Notes under the pieces: generated by a model
What the model saw: the letters and a program-made list of their open reading frames with translations, nothing else
Told to the model about the DNA's origin: nothing
Database searches by the model: none
Made by a program: the position numbers and the translations under genes
Assembly (NCBI RefSeq): GCF_963576615.1
Contig: NC_088717.1
Coordinates: 26,501,513 to 26,565,512 of the forward strand
DNA: 64,000 nucleotides
Direction: 5' to 3'
Source: Watersipora subatra
Lineage: Eukaryota; Bryozoa; Gymnolaemata; Cheilostomatida; Watersiporidae
Shown here: one piece after another, positions 45,329-57,713 of the stretch
Layout: each line of letters starts with the position of its first letter
Position numbering within the stretch: position 1 is the stretch's first letter

Positions 45329-45545
45329 GTGGTAGTTACCGAAGTTAAAAAGATAAAAGTTGAAGCTACAGCCAGTGGGGTGATTAAAGATACATATAAG
45401 CAAGAGCCCGAACAAATCTATAATACTCGTCAAGAGGGAGGGTTGTATGTACCATCAATAAAAACCAAAGCTTATTTTAATTCTTTCTGGCCTAGAACCA
45501 CTCGAGAAATCAGAGATGGAATTTGATAATTTCGGCACACCCTTT
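45329..45545 (+). pseudogene. LINE ORF2 C-terminal fragment
   Basis: The frame ends YVPSIKTKAYFNSFWPRTTREIRDGI and stop. The NSF-PRT-R tail is typical of CR1-type ORF2 and resembles NSFLPRTSRNLRG of the intact LINE at 19.5 kb. It is a 5'-truncated copy, with an AT-rich 3' tail to about 45600. Confidence 0.65.
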
Positions 45546-46262
45546 TTGGCAACTTTTGGCCCGGGGACATTGTAATCAATGTTGTATTTATATCATTGTA
45601 AATATTTTGTATATGGCATTTGATTCATTAATTCATTTTCTTTTTTTTTGTTTTTTGATTCACATAGCAGTATTAGAAATAGATATTATATGATGTAAAT
45701 ATGAAATATCGAAGGAATATTGTTGCAATACTCTTTAGATACAAATACAAGCCGAAAGCAAAATTAAAAACATTGAAAAAAGGGAAGAAGGGGAAGAGAG
45801 AGGAAAGAAAGGAGGAAGGGAAGGGAAAATTTTTGCTGGTATACTGTTTAAAATAAAGAGTTCCCACGTATTTTGCCTCCTGCGTGAGGCTTTCAGTGGG
45901 AAAAACCCGATCCGATATTAAAGCACGACTGTTGTTTTGGTAATCAACGCCACTGTTAGTAATATAATCGTTTATCGCATGTTTTAAGATTGTAGTTGTT
46001 AAAAGTGATGTTTCTTTCACGTCTATTTATGCTACTTGGAACCTATCATAAGCTGCTTCTATCAGTCGGGCATTCATCTTAGCAGGTTTTTTGTATTTGC
46101 CACTAGTTTACTGTCCACGTATCGGCATTAGACGACAAATAATTTGCTTTTGCCGAACCGGTCATTGCCATCGACACCACATCTGAAGATTTTTATTTTG
46201 TTGGTTGTTTTGAAAGCATTGTACTGTTATTACAGAATTCTGCTTTGAATCCATCATGCACG

Positions 46263-49200
46263 ATGTCTAGTCTGGAGACAAACACTTACACAGTCAAACC
46301 ATCTGTGCAAGTTGGAAATCCAATAACAGTCACCAAACCTATTATTGCGAGCAATCTTTGTATTAGACCACCTTCGGCGGAATTAGCGCACCCATTTCAC
46401 CAACAGCCAAAGAAAATTCAGCCATTTCCAAAGGTAGCGCCCCCTCGCGACCATCATAAAGCTAAGGTAAATTTCATTTAGCGACTATTAAGTGCCTTAA
46501 ATATAGATTTAGCTGCGTTGATTGATAACTGTGAAAGTCACTTATTTTTGTAGCCTGGTGTGCCAACAGTATTTCAGCTAAAGAGCCTGCACAAACCTGC
46601 ACCTGCCAGTGTAAATGCGGACTATAACAGCACTGAAGCTACAAAAAAAGGTATGCCATCAAATAATGTTACATTGGGCAACATTGCATAAAATCGAGAC
46701 CAGAGAAATTAACATCTCAGCGTGTAATACTGTGTGAGGTATTATGCAAGTACGTTATGTGCTGTTGCATGTCTCCGTAATCCGGAAGGATCTATTTATG
46801 TTATAGTACAAGCAAAGCTAGATCCGAGCATGGGTAATGAGTCAGGTCGTCTGCATAACTCAGCAATAGGATCATCAGTTGATCCTGGCATTCAACATTC
46901 GATCAGTACACCTATATCTGCTCATCTCAACAACAATATCCCAGGTTGTTTGCTCGCAATTTATCTCGGCATAATGAATTTTGAAACTGATTCTTGTCAT
47001 TCTGACTTAGCAATGAATAAGCCTGCCAGTTGCTAGTAATAGATACCTCATTCAGTTCCAGTTGCTTCACTAAACGCCAGTGCTCCGCCAAGGATGGCTT
47101 CAATAATTACAGCCCCTGGCATGGATAACAGAATGGCTGAAGTGAGGACATCTAATAATGTAGCAGCTCCAGCTCAGCACGCCCTTCCTTCAGGCCCTAG
47201 AGGTAAATATTTGATTAAAAACTCAATTTTTTAGACTCCGTTCATTAGCGGGTTTTAGGTTCTGGTTCTTTCTATATTCTTTTGCATATTTTGTGTAGTT
47301 GTCTCTACATCAAGCAGCAAAACAATAACTGGAGGCGTGCCAGTTCCTGGTCATTTGAAACAGCAGGTCTCGCACCGAGGTACTACATTCGGTACAAGAA
47401 CTACTGTTATTCAATCCGCTCATGGTGTAAAAGGCCCACAACAACAGATTGTACGATCTGTCTCTTCACAGATGCGGACGGTGACAACAACGCATCGCCC
47501 AACCAACCCACCAATGTGAGTCCATGTTTCCACTGTGTTGTCTCATTCTGAGAAACAAAAAAAGTTTCACAGTGGTTGAGATGTTTTTTGCTACATCATT
47601 TTGACAAGTATTATTTTCATATACAGTAGACGCTCCCACAACGTAATTAATCTGTTCCAGGAACAATTACGTTTTAGTGAATTCATGTTATACGAACAGT
47701 AAAGACTATGTAAATTGTCTAATCCGTTCCAAGTTCTTTCTCGTCTCTCTAAGACTCGAAGTCACCCCTTTGGTCATACAACCTATCTTTTTACTTTGTT
47801 GGCTGTATGTAACTGTAATATTATTAGTTTGCTTTGACAACTTATCTTTCTTTCAGATCAATTTCACTGGTTTTATAGACTATGATTGCGATGATTTTAC
47901 AGTAAGTTGATGGGGAACGCACATATTCGACATTTATTTATGATGATTTGTTCTTTTTTGACAGCAAAGTCTTTCTGAAAATTAAAACTAATAACAAATA
48001 TTTTATATGGCTACAATAAAGCAAAACAAAAATATATTTTACTATGGAAAGAGCGGTCTCTACTTGTCATCTATTTGTACCCAGGGGTCAAGGTTAGAAT
48101 AAAAAATAAATTTTGGCGATACTCTCAACTCGTGACATTCATATTGGTAGACCGGCGCTGTAGCACCTGCACCAATCAATCGCCTTCAAGTATTTATTAA
48201 TATTTTCACAGCCACCTTTTCTCTGTTTTGTCGACACATCAGACGATCTATCACGACGAACTAAAAGGTCATGGACGTTGTTTCTATAATCGATATACGC
48301 CCGTCATTTTTTCGTACAAGTGTGGTGAGATTTGTTACCATTCAAATTGAATTTGAGAAGTTGTCACTACTTGATACTTTACTTTATCTGGAATGTAAAT
48401 TTACATTATCCATCGTTTTTTTTTGACGTCATCAAGTCGTTTGCACATGCGCTCGTTCACGAAAAAGCCGCCATATTTGTAGAAAATGATCGTTTTTCTT
48501 TGATTTATTAGTACTTTTAAGTGTTGTTTTGATACCATAATCAACAAATTGCAAACAAAAACATCGTTTTCAAATTATCTTTGCAAAAGCTTCGTGTTTC
48601 TAACGATAAAATTGTCTATAAAGTTGGCCGACAACGATGAAATGGCGTCACGAATGATAGGAAGTATACTCTTTAGGAGCATCTACTGTATGCATTAAAT
48701 ATGGCTTGATGTCACATGCCGTAAAACCTCTAATTGAGCGCCAGCTCTATTTGACTGCCACTATGAGAGGATTGAAAATAGAGTGCCATCATCCTATATT
48801 TGAGCGCCACCTCCATTTAACCCTATCTTTGCCTATCTTTGATCTTTATGAACCCATACTGTCAAGCTTTTCACTTTTTTGTTAAAATTTGGAAACAACA
48901 CTATAGAAATAATTACTGTCTCAGGCTGATAGTAGTTAGGCTAATACAAAATCGTATTAATGGTGAATCGTTAACATTAATAAAAATCAATTCTCTCATT
49001 GTCCAACTTCAAAGCTTTTCACTTTTTTGGTTTAAATTTTGAAAGCAACACCATAAATATAATCAATAACGGTCTCGGGCTATGAGTAGTTCCTTGTTTA
49101 GCACGGTCTTGATACTTCGAAGTAAGTATATAAAAATGGTTTAATTTTACGATGGTAGATGAACTTTGAAAGCATCATCATAGAAATAATTACTAACAGT

Positions 49201-52200
49201 TTCATACTAATAGTAGTTCCTTGTTTAACGCGGTCTTAACACTTCGACGTACATGCATAAAAATTGGTTTTCAAGTCTGGGCCAAAGATTACGTTTAGCG
49301 AGCAAAACATTTACGCGTTGCATTTGTGCTAAATGCATCAAGTAAAATTTTTGCTTCTCCAAAAATTGTTTGGATGCTAATATTGACTACTTCAGCAGTG
49401 CAGAAGACGAGTTGATGTCAAAAGACATTGTGGAAGGTATTGGACAACTAAAGGATGATCGTTCCATCGAAATCAACAATTAGAACGCAGCTATCTGCGC
49501 AAACGATGGAAATATATTTGTTATAAAAACGTTAATTTTTGTTTCTGCATGTAATATAAGTATGATTCGTTTACCTCACTTACTCATGAATGTATATTTG
49601 TAGCATTTGGTAGATTATCATTATCGAACTTATAAGTTTGCAAATTTATAACATATTATTTGATAGCATCATTGTGGTAATCTGATCATACCATTGATGG
49701 ACGCTCGTATCTTCTCTTCTAGTGCACATAAAAAGCTAGCTTTTTCTGCAAACTAACAAACATATCAATGAGTGCAATGAGTTTTTATGCAACGTTATTA
49801 AAATATATATAGAATAAAAGTATGTTTTTAAATTTGAAAAAAAATATTAAAAGCCTCAACAAATTGCAAAGAAGGACGCAAGCTATAATATTATTGCAGG
49901 TCAATTGCAAGCAATAGATATCAACTAGTAGAATAAATTTCTCAGTTTCTCAAGGCATATTTATTAAGAGATCTTTGACAAGTTGGAGGTAAGTTAGCAG
50001 ACTTGTTGCATCCAAAAGGTTTAATATTGCTCCACCAGAAAAAGAGGGCAAAATATAGGCGGAAATTTGCTTCGTTCCACATTTTGACGAGCCATTTGAA
50101 AAATTAAACTGTTAGCCTTTATTTGAACGCCGCCTCCAATTGATCGCCGCTATAATAGAGGAAGGGTTGAAAACTAGAACGTCATGGCGTTCAATTAAGG
50201 GTTTTATGGTAGATATCATGTTTGTGGTCTACATTGTAGATACGTCCAAATATGTTTCCAATGGCATTTGCGAAGCATTACTTTGTTTTGCAAGTAGTGC
50301 TTATTCATACCCGCGGTAATAGTTTGTATGCTGTAGAATGACCATTATCTCCCAACCTTCATCTAAACTATGCACATTCTGTTGCCTGATTAGCGCCTGT
50401 CATCTTATATTGTTATTTGTTTAGAGCACCCGCTGCCACTCACCAGTCTCAAAACCCGACCACGGTGCAGATTACGATACACCAACCAAAACACACGCTA
50501 AGCAGTCCCTCGGCTGGTACCGAGAGGCCATCTACAAATACTCCACAATCGTCGCCCAGTACGCACTATGGCAATGCACACACTCAAGTGCCGGCTTGCG
50601 GTGCGCAGCCAGGCCCGCAACGCGTGGTAAATTCTCAGAGCAGCACTGGTGGCATTCAGCAGAATAGAACTACTGGTAGGTGATGTAGCACGCGAATATA
50701 TTGGATTTTCATTTTGACGTACTTCTAAAAATGACATAATTTTTTAGATGCTATTTTTAAAATTCAAACTACTCTAGCATATTGGGAGCGTCTGTAAGAG
50801 CGAAATAGGCCCATTTCGGGTCAAGCTTGTATAAGAATCACCGCCTGGAGACCCTTTTATTTTGTTATGCAGCATTGTCAGTTAATATTTATACTTATTA
50901 GGAAATCCTCTAATCATATACGCTAGTTATTTGTTTTCATAATTAGTTGTTTATAATTAAAACATGTTGCACTAACCTGAACGCCCATTTTAGAGAATTT
51001 TTAGATAATTTGCTAAATTCTCTTGAGATTTCCTATCATTCTTTTAATGACAAAGAAAATTGATAGTTCCAACCAACTATTCATATTTTTATTTTGTACT
51101 AGTAACCTTGGCAACTAGTAACCTGGGCAGTTCCATGCATCGTGAGAGATCGTCATGAACAATCAGTATGTGCATAATTATCTCGTGAAGTGGTGAGGCA
51201 GCTGTGTAGTGGTCAACCCACCAGTCTGTAAAATGGAGTTGAATTCCTGTGTAAGGCAACTTTTTTTGCCAACGCTATTGCTGTGACATCAGACGGACAC
51301 AGTTCTTATTATAGAAAATATTTCTGAGCAAGAAGTATTTTGACTTTACTCTTGTAAGCTTGACACGAGTTATCATTTTAGTTTAGGTTCAGTCTGTAGT
51401 TTTTTTTCCTTCAGTTTGGCCATCTACTTACTTTTATTGACTTACCGTGGTACCTATAGGAGATGAATGCTTGTCAGTGGATCGCATCAGGTATTTATTG
51501 TTGTAGTACCCATTGGTACTCCTGAGCAGAATCGACTCTCTACTGGCCCTAACTCTAACTTTGCTCTGAGGAAATCAGGTCGGCCGCCTGGACCCATGCA
51601 GCATGATTATATGACAAGTGTGAGAAAGCCAGGACCTACAGACTTCACGCCTTTGCCCAGGTAAGTCAAACTTAACCCTAGAACCTAGCTACATGAACCC
51701 CAACAGCACTTGTCTCGGCTAGTCAAATTATAGCTGATCATTTGTCTCCCCCTAACAAGCTCTTGACTGACTCAAGCTGTAGCCCAACCCTTTAGGAAAC
51801 TTATAGGCAAACAAGTAACTGCTTTTGGAAATTTGGCTAGATAGTTTTCTTGTCACTATTGTTTGCTCATTCTGCTCATTGTCTTGTTGCAGTCGCTCAG
51901 GTGTGTCCATGCACGCGGCAGCCGACCACAAACCACTGATGACAAGTGGGTTTTATTCTACTGCAACGGCGACGACATCATCTGTCGGCGGGAACTTTCA
52001 TCCAACGACCATAAGCAACCTCGATCAGCATCAAGGAGTCTTTAAAACGCACAATTGTAAGTAGGTTTTCCGTGCTGATAGACCATTTTCCCATGTTGTG
52101 TCTGTTTATCGCTGATTGTGTCAGGGCCAAAGTAATATACTCATTCTTTTGCCGAATCTACACTGATCTAGATAGCTTTATGCTAACATCCTAGTGACTG

Positions 52201-55200
52201 CATTTGAGTAGCCGAGTACCATCATATATATCTTATGTGAGCTGGGTATACATGTCTGACTGTAGCAAGCCATTTGAGAGCATACTACCTGTTCTACTGG
52301 GTCTATGATTTGTGAGCTGGGGATACATGTCTGACTGTAGCAAGCCATTTGAGAGCATACTACCTGTTCTACTGGGTCTTGTTTTTTCTTTAAGTTTGTG
52401 TCTTTTCTGTAGTGAAATTGGATTAAAATGTTTAACCATGATTTTCTTTGGAGTTGTGCTCCACTGGAGACAAGTTTCATAACTCTAATTTTCAAAAGAG
52501 AGCATTGCGGTTATTGAAGTTTTTCTTATTCTCAATGCAATAGAAACTTAAGTTTTACTTATCAGTTGTTTTAAAAGTGTGTTGACCTGACATGCAAACG
52601 GTACTATAATTTGTGCAGGCAATAGCTGCTTTCATGTTGTGATTTGTGGTCTACCTTTTACTTTGAGCATCGCAAAACTTTACTTTTTGTGCTTGGAAGC
52701 ATTCGTGGGTTGTCAAAGATGTTTTTCACGCTTCACCTAATTGTTTAACTCCTTTGGAGTTAGCCAAATATTCTCATCATATGGCATGCTATTTGGTAAT
52801 GCTTGCTCAGCCTATAGGATATGCAATCTCATTTATTCTTTTATTTATTCACAATTCTTTCTGGAAGCATTCGTATAGTATTTTTTGAGAGTCTGAAGCA
52901 GAATTACTGATAATTTGTTTATATTATATCTTGTAGACAATATACCTCTTTCTCACATACCATCATCAGCAGTTCCTACTATTATATCTACACCGGGCCG
53001 GTCTGGCTCCTCTGGCTCCTCTACTGTCATAATGGCTGACAACCCACCTCAAGACTCGACGGGTTCAGCTCACACCCTCTCTAGACCAGGCGTTTCTCCG
53101 AGCATCCTCCGCAAACGACCGCATGACAGGTTAGGTTCTAGGCTAATATAGTCTTTTTTTCACATGAGTTTCCTCGCTGCATGGTTATTGCTGTCAACTT
53201 CCACTAACCCTTTTCAACAAGTCATCAAGTCTGCATCTCTGTACCCCCATTTTCCTCTAATTTTTTATGCCAATAAGTTAATGACATTTTGTACATTCCC
53301 CTAAGTCAGGGGTTTCCAACCTTTTTTTGCTCAGTTCCCCCTTGACCTGTTCAGAAATTTGAATTCCTCCCTACACATACTGCATGGCTAAAAACAACAG
53401 CCAATACAAATTATAATCAGACTTTATTGTGCATGTACAAACATATAGCGAAACATTTTTATACAACATGTAACCATGTAATGGTGCGTTTACACTGGCC
53501 AACACCGACTCCGATTAGGTGCCAATACCCCGACTCAGACAGGTACCTCAGACATTTCACGTATGGGTGCTGACACCGACTCCCCCTTTACATTGCAACG
53601 ATTGAACGATTTTTGTCGGTACCAACAGCCAATCACAGCGCTTCGCCGTTCTGACCTTCACCCGACCACGCGAAGACGAGTACACATAAAAATCAACGCG
53701 CTTGATGTGGAAAATTATATACTAGCACTACACTACTACTACTGCTCCTACTACTACCGCTAGAAGCAACTACTGAATGCCGAGCAAAGAATGAATGATG
53801 AGGCAATGAAAGTTCGAGCAAAAAACTGTACGTACAGTTCTTTCGTCCGAGTAATTATAATAAATAAAATGAATAATGAAGAAGATTGAATGGTGAATGT
53901 ATATTAATGGTAGTAGTAGTGTGGTGGACGCCGGGCCAACACTTTAAACTTCTTGTAATTATATATTTGTATATATTTTATATGTCTGTAAGTATTTTAT
54001 TATATGTGTTGTCCTTTTTATTATAGCCTTGTTACTCGTTATGCTATCAATTGTCGTCGTTTATGTTGTCATATCAATGCACTAGCGGGCCTAATTATTG
54101 GCCATTTAAACATTGTTAGCCGGTGTTCCTACTCGGTCCCGTTAGCCGGAACGGGCAATTTTATTGTATATAAGGGAGCAACGCTCACTTAGTAGACATA
54201 GCAAATGGCCGTACGCTCCCCGGCTAGTGAATTTCCTTCGCTAATAAAACATTGAATAAAATCACATACAATTTATTTCTGTATGAAATAATCTAGATCG
54301 TGCCAAGTAAGGGCCGGCAAATTCTTTTGTAGTGGAACTAGTAGTAGTACTAGTATTAGTCGTACAACTGGCTATTCACTTTTAATTAATTTAAATTAAA
54401 GAACTAACTTGATTTTTTGGTACTCTCGCGTTCACATCGTTGCTAGCCATGCTGGTTCACTGTCAGAAAGAGCACGAGGGAAAGTTTAATGAGTCTCCTA
54501 GCCTCTCATTAAACTTAGCCCTTTCGTTTCATAAACTTAGCACTGTCATTAAAGCCTAGGCTCATTTAATCAGAGGCTCCTAGGTTCTGATTGGCTGATG
54601 AGCATCCGATTTGTCGGTGCAACCGGGCACTGCTGGGTTTCACCGGCACCGATCTTTCTGTTCACACCTACCGACACCGACTCATCAAATTTGTCTGTTC
54701 ACGACAAAATCGGCCACCAAAATCGGTGTAAATGCACCATAATTATTGAGATTTCTGTTGCTAGTCATTCAGGCACAGTACTTCAATGGGAGGCTTTGTT
54801 TTGGACAGGGCATGATGCATCTTGTACCATCAATTGATCACAAGCTTTAGACTTAATGCAGTTGACTAGCATTACTTATAACGGAAAGTGGAATTTGTTG
54901 AAGGAAGGCACTCGAACTTTCATGACAGGATAAAAACAAAAAATCTAAGAAGTCAGACACCTCTCTGTTCCCCCATATGTTTAAAATTCCTCTAATTGGG
55001 GAATTCTCTCCTTGTTGAAAACCCCTGCTCTAAGTGCTGTTGTAATGTACAGGTGTAGTAGACATATTCATTTGTTGGGTTATTTTGTTGCAGTTCTAAT
55101 GCGGTAGTGGTTAAGAAACTACCTGGCGATAGATTGGCAGGATACAGTGAAAGGGCATTAAACTCTCAGCCCCTCAGCCCTGCCAAACACCAAATAAGCA

Positions 55201-57713
55201 ATGTGTAAGTGTTGTTATTGTACAAGCCATCTGTACAAGGTCTGTCTAACTTTAACGGTGTGATAACCCGGTGTGTTGTCACACTCATCAGGTATACCAT
55301 TCTCAACAGCATTCGCCGGGAGTGTTGTGGTGTGTCAGCTTTGTATGCGTTGTATTGGTGTAAAAAAACGATCATTTTGTTGTATCGCTGTTTAATGCTC
55401 CAAATACAGTAGACTCTCTTACAACATAAATAATCTATTCCAAGAACGTTTATAGGCATTTTACGTTATACGAACAGGAAATTATGTGTAAATTGTGTCC
55501 TTTCAATGATCATCCCAAACTCACTACTTTCTCCTTTCAAAAGGAAAAACTAGACTTTACTTTTTTCATTTAAAGACTACAGTAGCTGTAGTATTATTGG
55601 TTTGTATCGACCAGTTTATCACTTTTTATTATCAATTTCTCTCGGTTTACGGTTTGTGATTACGGTAATCTTACAATAAGTTGGAGGTACACACACCTTC
55701 AATGTCAATTTATATCAGTTCTTATTATTTTTCTAGACAGCCATTATCTAATCTGAAAAAAAGTATTGCAAAATATTTTATGTCTAAAATAAGGTAAAAC
55801 AAAAGGCTAGCTTTACTAGATGTATAAGGAGCAGCGTCTGTCTGTCTGACCATCTATCCGTCGCCATGGTTCGAGGTTAGCGTAAAAACTCCTTACATTC
55901 AGCTTGGTATATCGACACCCCAATGCCTGAACTAATAGATCGCCTGAACTAATAGATCGTCTGAACTAATAGATCGCCTTGAAGTATTTTAAAATTATTG
56001 TGCCACAGCATATTTTCTGTGCTTTGTCGACAAACCTGAACTAGATTGTCAGAATACTAGTATATATAATAAATAGACTCCTACGCATCGTTTTATTTAT
56101 CTCAAATGTGGCAGGAGAGAAAAAGATATTTTCAAAGGGTAGCTATGAGACTCTCGTTATTCAAATCTGACAGCTTGTACCGCAAGATCTCTTTATTTTC
56201 TACGACATTTTTTATGTAATGTGAAGGAAACGCTTTCTAGAAATTCTTTGCATTAGCTGGAATTTATGTAATATGTTTATGTTATAGTAGTGGCTTTTTT
56301 AAATATTAACCATTGGCCAAAACCATAAGCTATAAATTCTTCCAAATAAAAATTAGGTTCCTTATTCAAATGTTTTGAATCTACTAAAAAATTTCGTTCC
56401 TCAAACTCAAATATGTTTATGTTATAGTAGTGGCTTTTTTAAATATTAACCATTGGCCAAAACCATAAGCTATAAATTCTTCCAAATAAAAATTAGGTTC
56501 CTTATTCAAATGTTTTGAATCTACTAAAAAATTTCGTTCCTCAAACTCGAGAAATTTTGTGCAATGTTTGTGATTATCGTAAGTGACGGTAGAAACTGCC
56601 GGAAGTATGTAATGTCAGTGATGACTGTTGCAGGCCAGTTGAGAAACAGTTGGAAGTTAATGTCAGTGATGACTGTTGCGGGCCAGTTGAGAAACTTTTG
56701 GAAATATGTAATGTCAGTGATGACTGTTGCAGGCCAGTTGAGAAACAGTTGGAAGTATGTAATGTCAGTGATGACTGTTGCAGGCCAGTTGAGAAACAGT
56801 TGGAAGTATGTAATGTCAGTGATGACTGTTGCAGGCCAGTTGAGAAACAGTTGGAAGTATGTAACGTCAGTGTTGACTGTTGCAGGCCGGTTGAGAAACA
56901 GCTGGAAGTTCATGTCAGTGATGACTGTTGCAGGCCAGTTGAGAAACAGCTGGAAGTATGTAATGTCAGTGATGACTGTTGCAGGCCAGTTGAGAAACAG
57001 TTGGAAGTATGTAATGTCAGTGATGACTGTTGCAGGCCAGTTGAGAAACAGCTGGAAGTATGTAATGTCAGTGATGACTGTTGCAGGCCAGTTGAGAAAC
57101 AGTTGGAAGTATGTAATGTCAGTGTTGACTGTTGCAGGCCGGTTGAGAAACAGCTGGAAGTATGTAATGTCAGTGATGACTGTTGCAGGCCGGTTGAGAA
57201 AAAGTTGGCAGTATGTAATGTCAGTGATGACTGTTGCAGGCCAGTTGAGAAACAGTTGAAAGTATGTAATGTCAGTGTTGACTGTTGCAGGCCAGTTGAG
57301 AAACAGCTGGAAGTATGTAATGTCAGTGATGACTGTTGCAGGCCAGTTGAGAAACAGCTGGAAGTATGTAATGTCAGTGATGACTGTTGCAGGCCAGTTA
57401 AGAAACAGCTGGAAGTATGTAATGTCAGTGATGACTGTTGCAGGCCAGTTGAGAAACAGCTGGAAGTATGTAATGTCAGTGATGACTGTTGCAGGCCGGT
57501 TGAGAAACAGCTGAAAGTTCATGTCAGTGATGACTGTTGCAGGCCAGTTGAGAAAGACACTGCAAGTCAATCATCAACAGACACAGCTATGAGCTCTGAG
57601 TCACCTGTTCGTCCCACCATCAAACCTGAACCCGTCGAAGCGATAGAGAATGGAGAGAGAGACGTTCAAGCTGTTGATGTATCTCCCCGTAAGAAGCCTC
57701 GCAAGCAGCTGCT
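46263..57713 (+). CDS. SAP130: SAP130 homologue, Sin3/HDAC co-repressor subunit (3' end not found)
   Basis: Eleven exons join in phase: 46263-46466, 46554-46650, 46807-46944, 47062-47202, 47299-47515, 50425-50675, 51507-51660, 51893-52056, 52937-53129, 55094-55204 and 57543-57713. All have AG acceptors and GT donors and give about 613 residues so far. The protein is Pro/Ser/Thr/Gln-rich and disordered. Two motifs identify it: SPSILRKRPHDR (exon 9) and IKPEPVEAIE...VSPRKKPRKQ (exon 11), both characteristic of SAP130, a scaffold of the nuclear Sin3-histone deacetylase complex. The conserved C-terminal Sin3/HDAC-binding domain should follow the phase-2 donor at 57713; it was not seen with confidence. 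An acceptor at 46234 leaves room for an upstream exon, and a four-codon uORF (46256) overlaps the chosen ATG. A 51-bp array precedes exon 11. Confidence 0.85.
47624..48688. mobile_element. TA-flanked DNA element with CAGTAGACGCTCC ends
   Basis: CAGTAGACGCTCC at 47624 and GGAGCATCTACTG ending at 48688 are inverted and flanked by TA. It lies in SAP130 intron 5 and holds a hAT relic near its right end. A decayed relative lies at 55407-56060, sharing the CAGTAGAC end and internal words. No transposase. Confidence 0.7.
48415..48665. mobile_element. Decayed, internally deleted relative of the 7418 hAT element
   Basis: TTTTTTGACGTCATCAAGTC, GCGCTCGTTCACGAAAAAGC and the stretch ending GGCGTCACGAATGATAGGAA match both subterminal parts of 7418-8382, while the middle is missing. 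The terminal repeats themselves are lost. Confidence 0.75.
48719..50209. mobile_element. Non-autonomous DNA element, family T (copy 2)
   Basis: The ends CCGTAAAACCTCTAATTGAG and, inverted, CAATTAAGGGTTTTATGG match those of 27009-28336. Internal phrases (GAGCAAAACATTTACGCGTTGCAT-like; AGTTAGCAGACTTGTTGCATCC) are shared in the same order. It lies in SAP130 intron 5. Confidence 0.75.
50755..50975 (+). repeat. Dispersed unclassified repeat R1, copy 2
   Basis: Matches 45085-45310 with point differences and no inverted ends. It lies in SAP130 intron 6. Confidence 0.6.
51115..51315 (-). mobile_element. Short non-autonomous Helitron
   Basis: On the minus strand it begins TCTATAATAAGAACTGTGTCC and ends in a CCCAGGTTA-CTAG terminus. 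It matches 59762-59986 in both end sequences and in the GAGAGATCGTCATG-type interior. The flanking A/T pair is imperfect. Confidence 0.5.
52237..52382. repeat. 75-bp direct duplication in SAP130 intron 8
   Basis: The segment GTGAGCTGGG-ATACATGTCTGACTGTAGC to CTGTTCTACTGGGTCT occurs twice in tandem with one or two differences. Both copies begin with GTGAGCTGG, a donor-like word. Confidence 0.88.
53482..54739. mobile_element. PIF/Harbinger-type MITE (TAA duplication)
   Basis: The inverted ends TGGTGCGTTTACAC and GTGTAAATGCACCA are flanked by TAA on both sides, the 3-bp duplication of PIF/Harbinger elements. CCGACTC-rich phrases repeat near both ends. It is nested inside the hAT element and itself holds a possible solo LTR. 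Confidence 0.7.
53920..54340 (+). other. Possible solo LTR
   Basis: Starts TGTGGTGGACGCCGGG and contains a good TATA sequence (TGTATATAAGGGAG, about 54166) and AATAAA (about 54244), followed by the repeated AGTAG context in which it sits. The 3' end is uncertain (no clear CA end), so the LTR call is tentative. Confidence 0.4.
55407..56060. mobile_element. Decayed relative of the 47624 element
   Basis: Begins CAGTAGACTCTCTTACAAC. It shares successive phrases with 47624-48260, such as the CGTTATACGAACAG word and the TTGAAGTATTT...TTTGTCGACA stretch. A 19-bp unit (CTGAACTAATAGATCGCC) repeats three times at 55927-55985. The right end is not defined. Confidence 0.55.
56271..56547. repeat. 138-bp perfect or near-perfect direct duplication
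   Basis: The block ATATGTTTATGTTATAGTAG ... TTTCGTTCCTCAAACTC occurs twice back to back, immediately before the 51-bp array in SAP130 intron 10. Confidence 0.9.
56590..57542. repeat. 51-bp minisatellite carrying the SAP130 3' splice site
   Basis: About nineteen units each contain GACTGTTGCAG|GCCAGTTGAGAAA, the same sequence as the border of SAP130 exon 11 (57542/57543). The unit is 51 bp, so the plus-strand frame encoding a 17-residue Cys-rich unit (CNVSDDCCRPVEKQLEV) stays open from about 56650 into exon 11, in the exon's own phase. Confidence 0.9.

Larger units (their letters stand above)
53307..55027. mobile_element. hAT-type element (CAGGGGTTTCCAACC ends) with nested insertions
   Basis: CAGGGGTTTCCAACC at 53307 and the inverted GTTGAAAACCCCTG ending at 55027 are flanked by 8-bp repeats CCCTAAGT and CTCTAAGT (7 of 8 match). 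The nested Harbinger-type MITE takes up about 1.26 kb of the 1.72 kb. It lies in SAP130 intron 9. Confidence 0.75.

Noticed and set aside
56524..57570. 348-residue minus-strand frame through the 51-bp array
   Set aside because: It is the antisense of a repeat whose plus strand matches SAP130 exon phase. It has no start context or homology.
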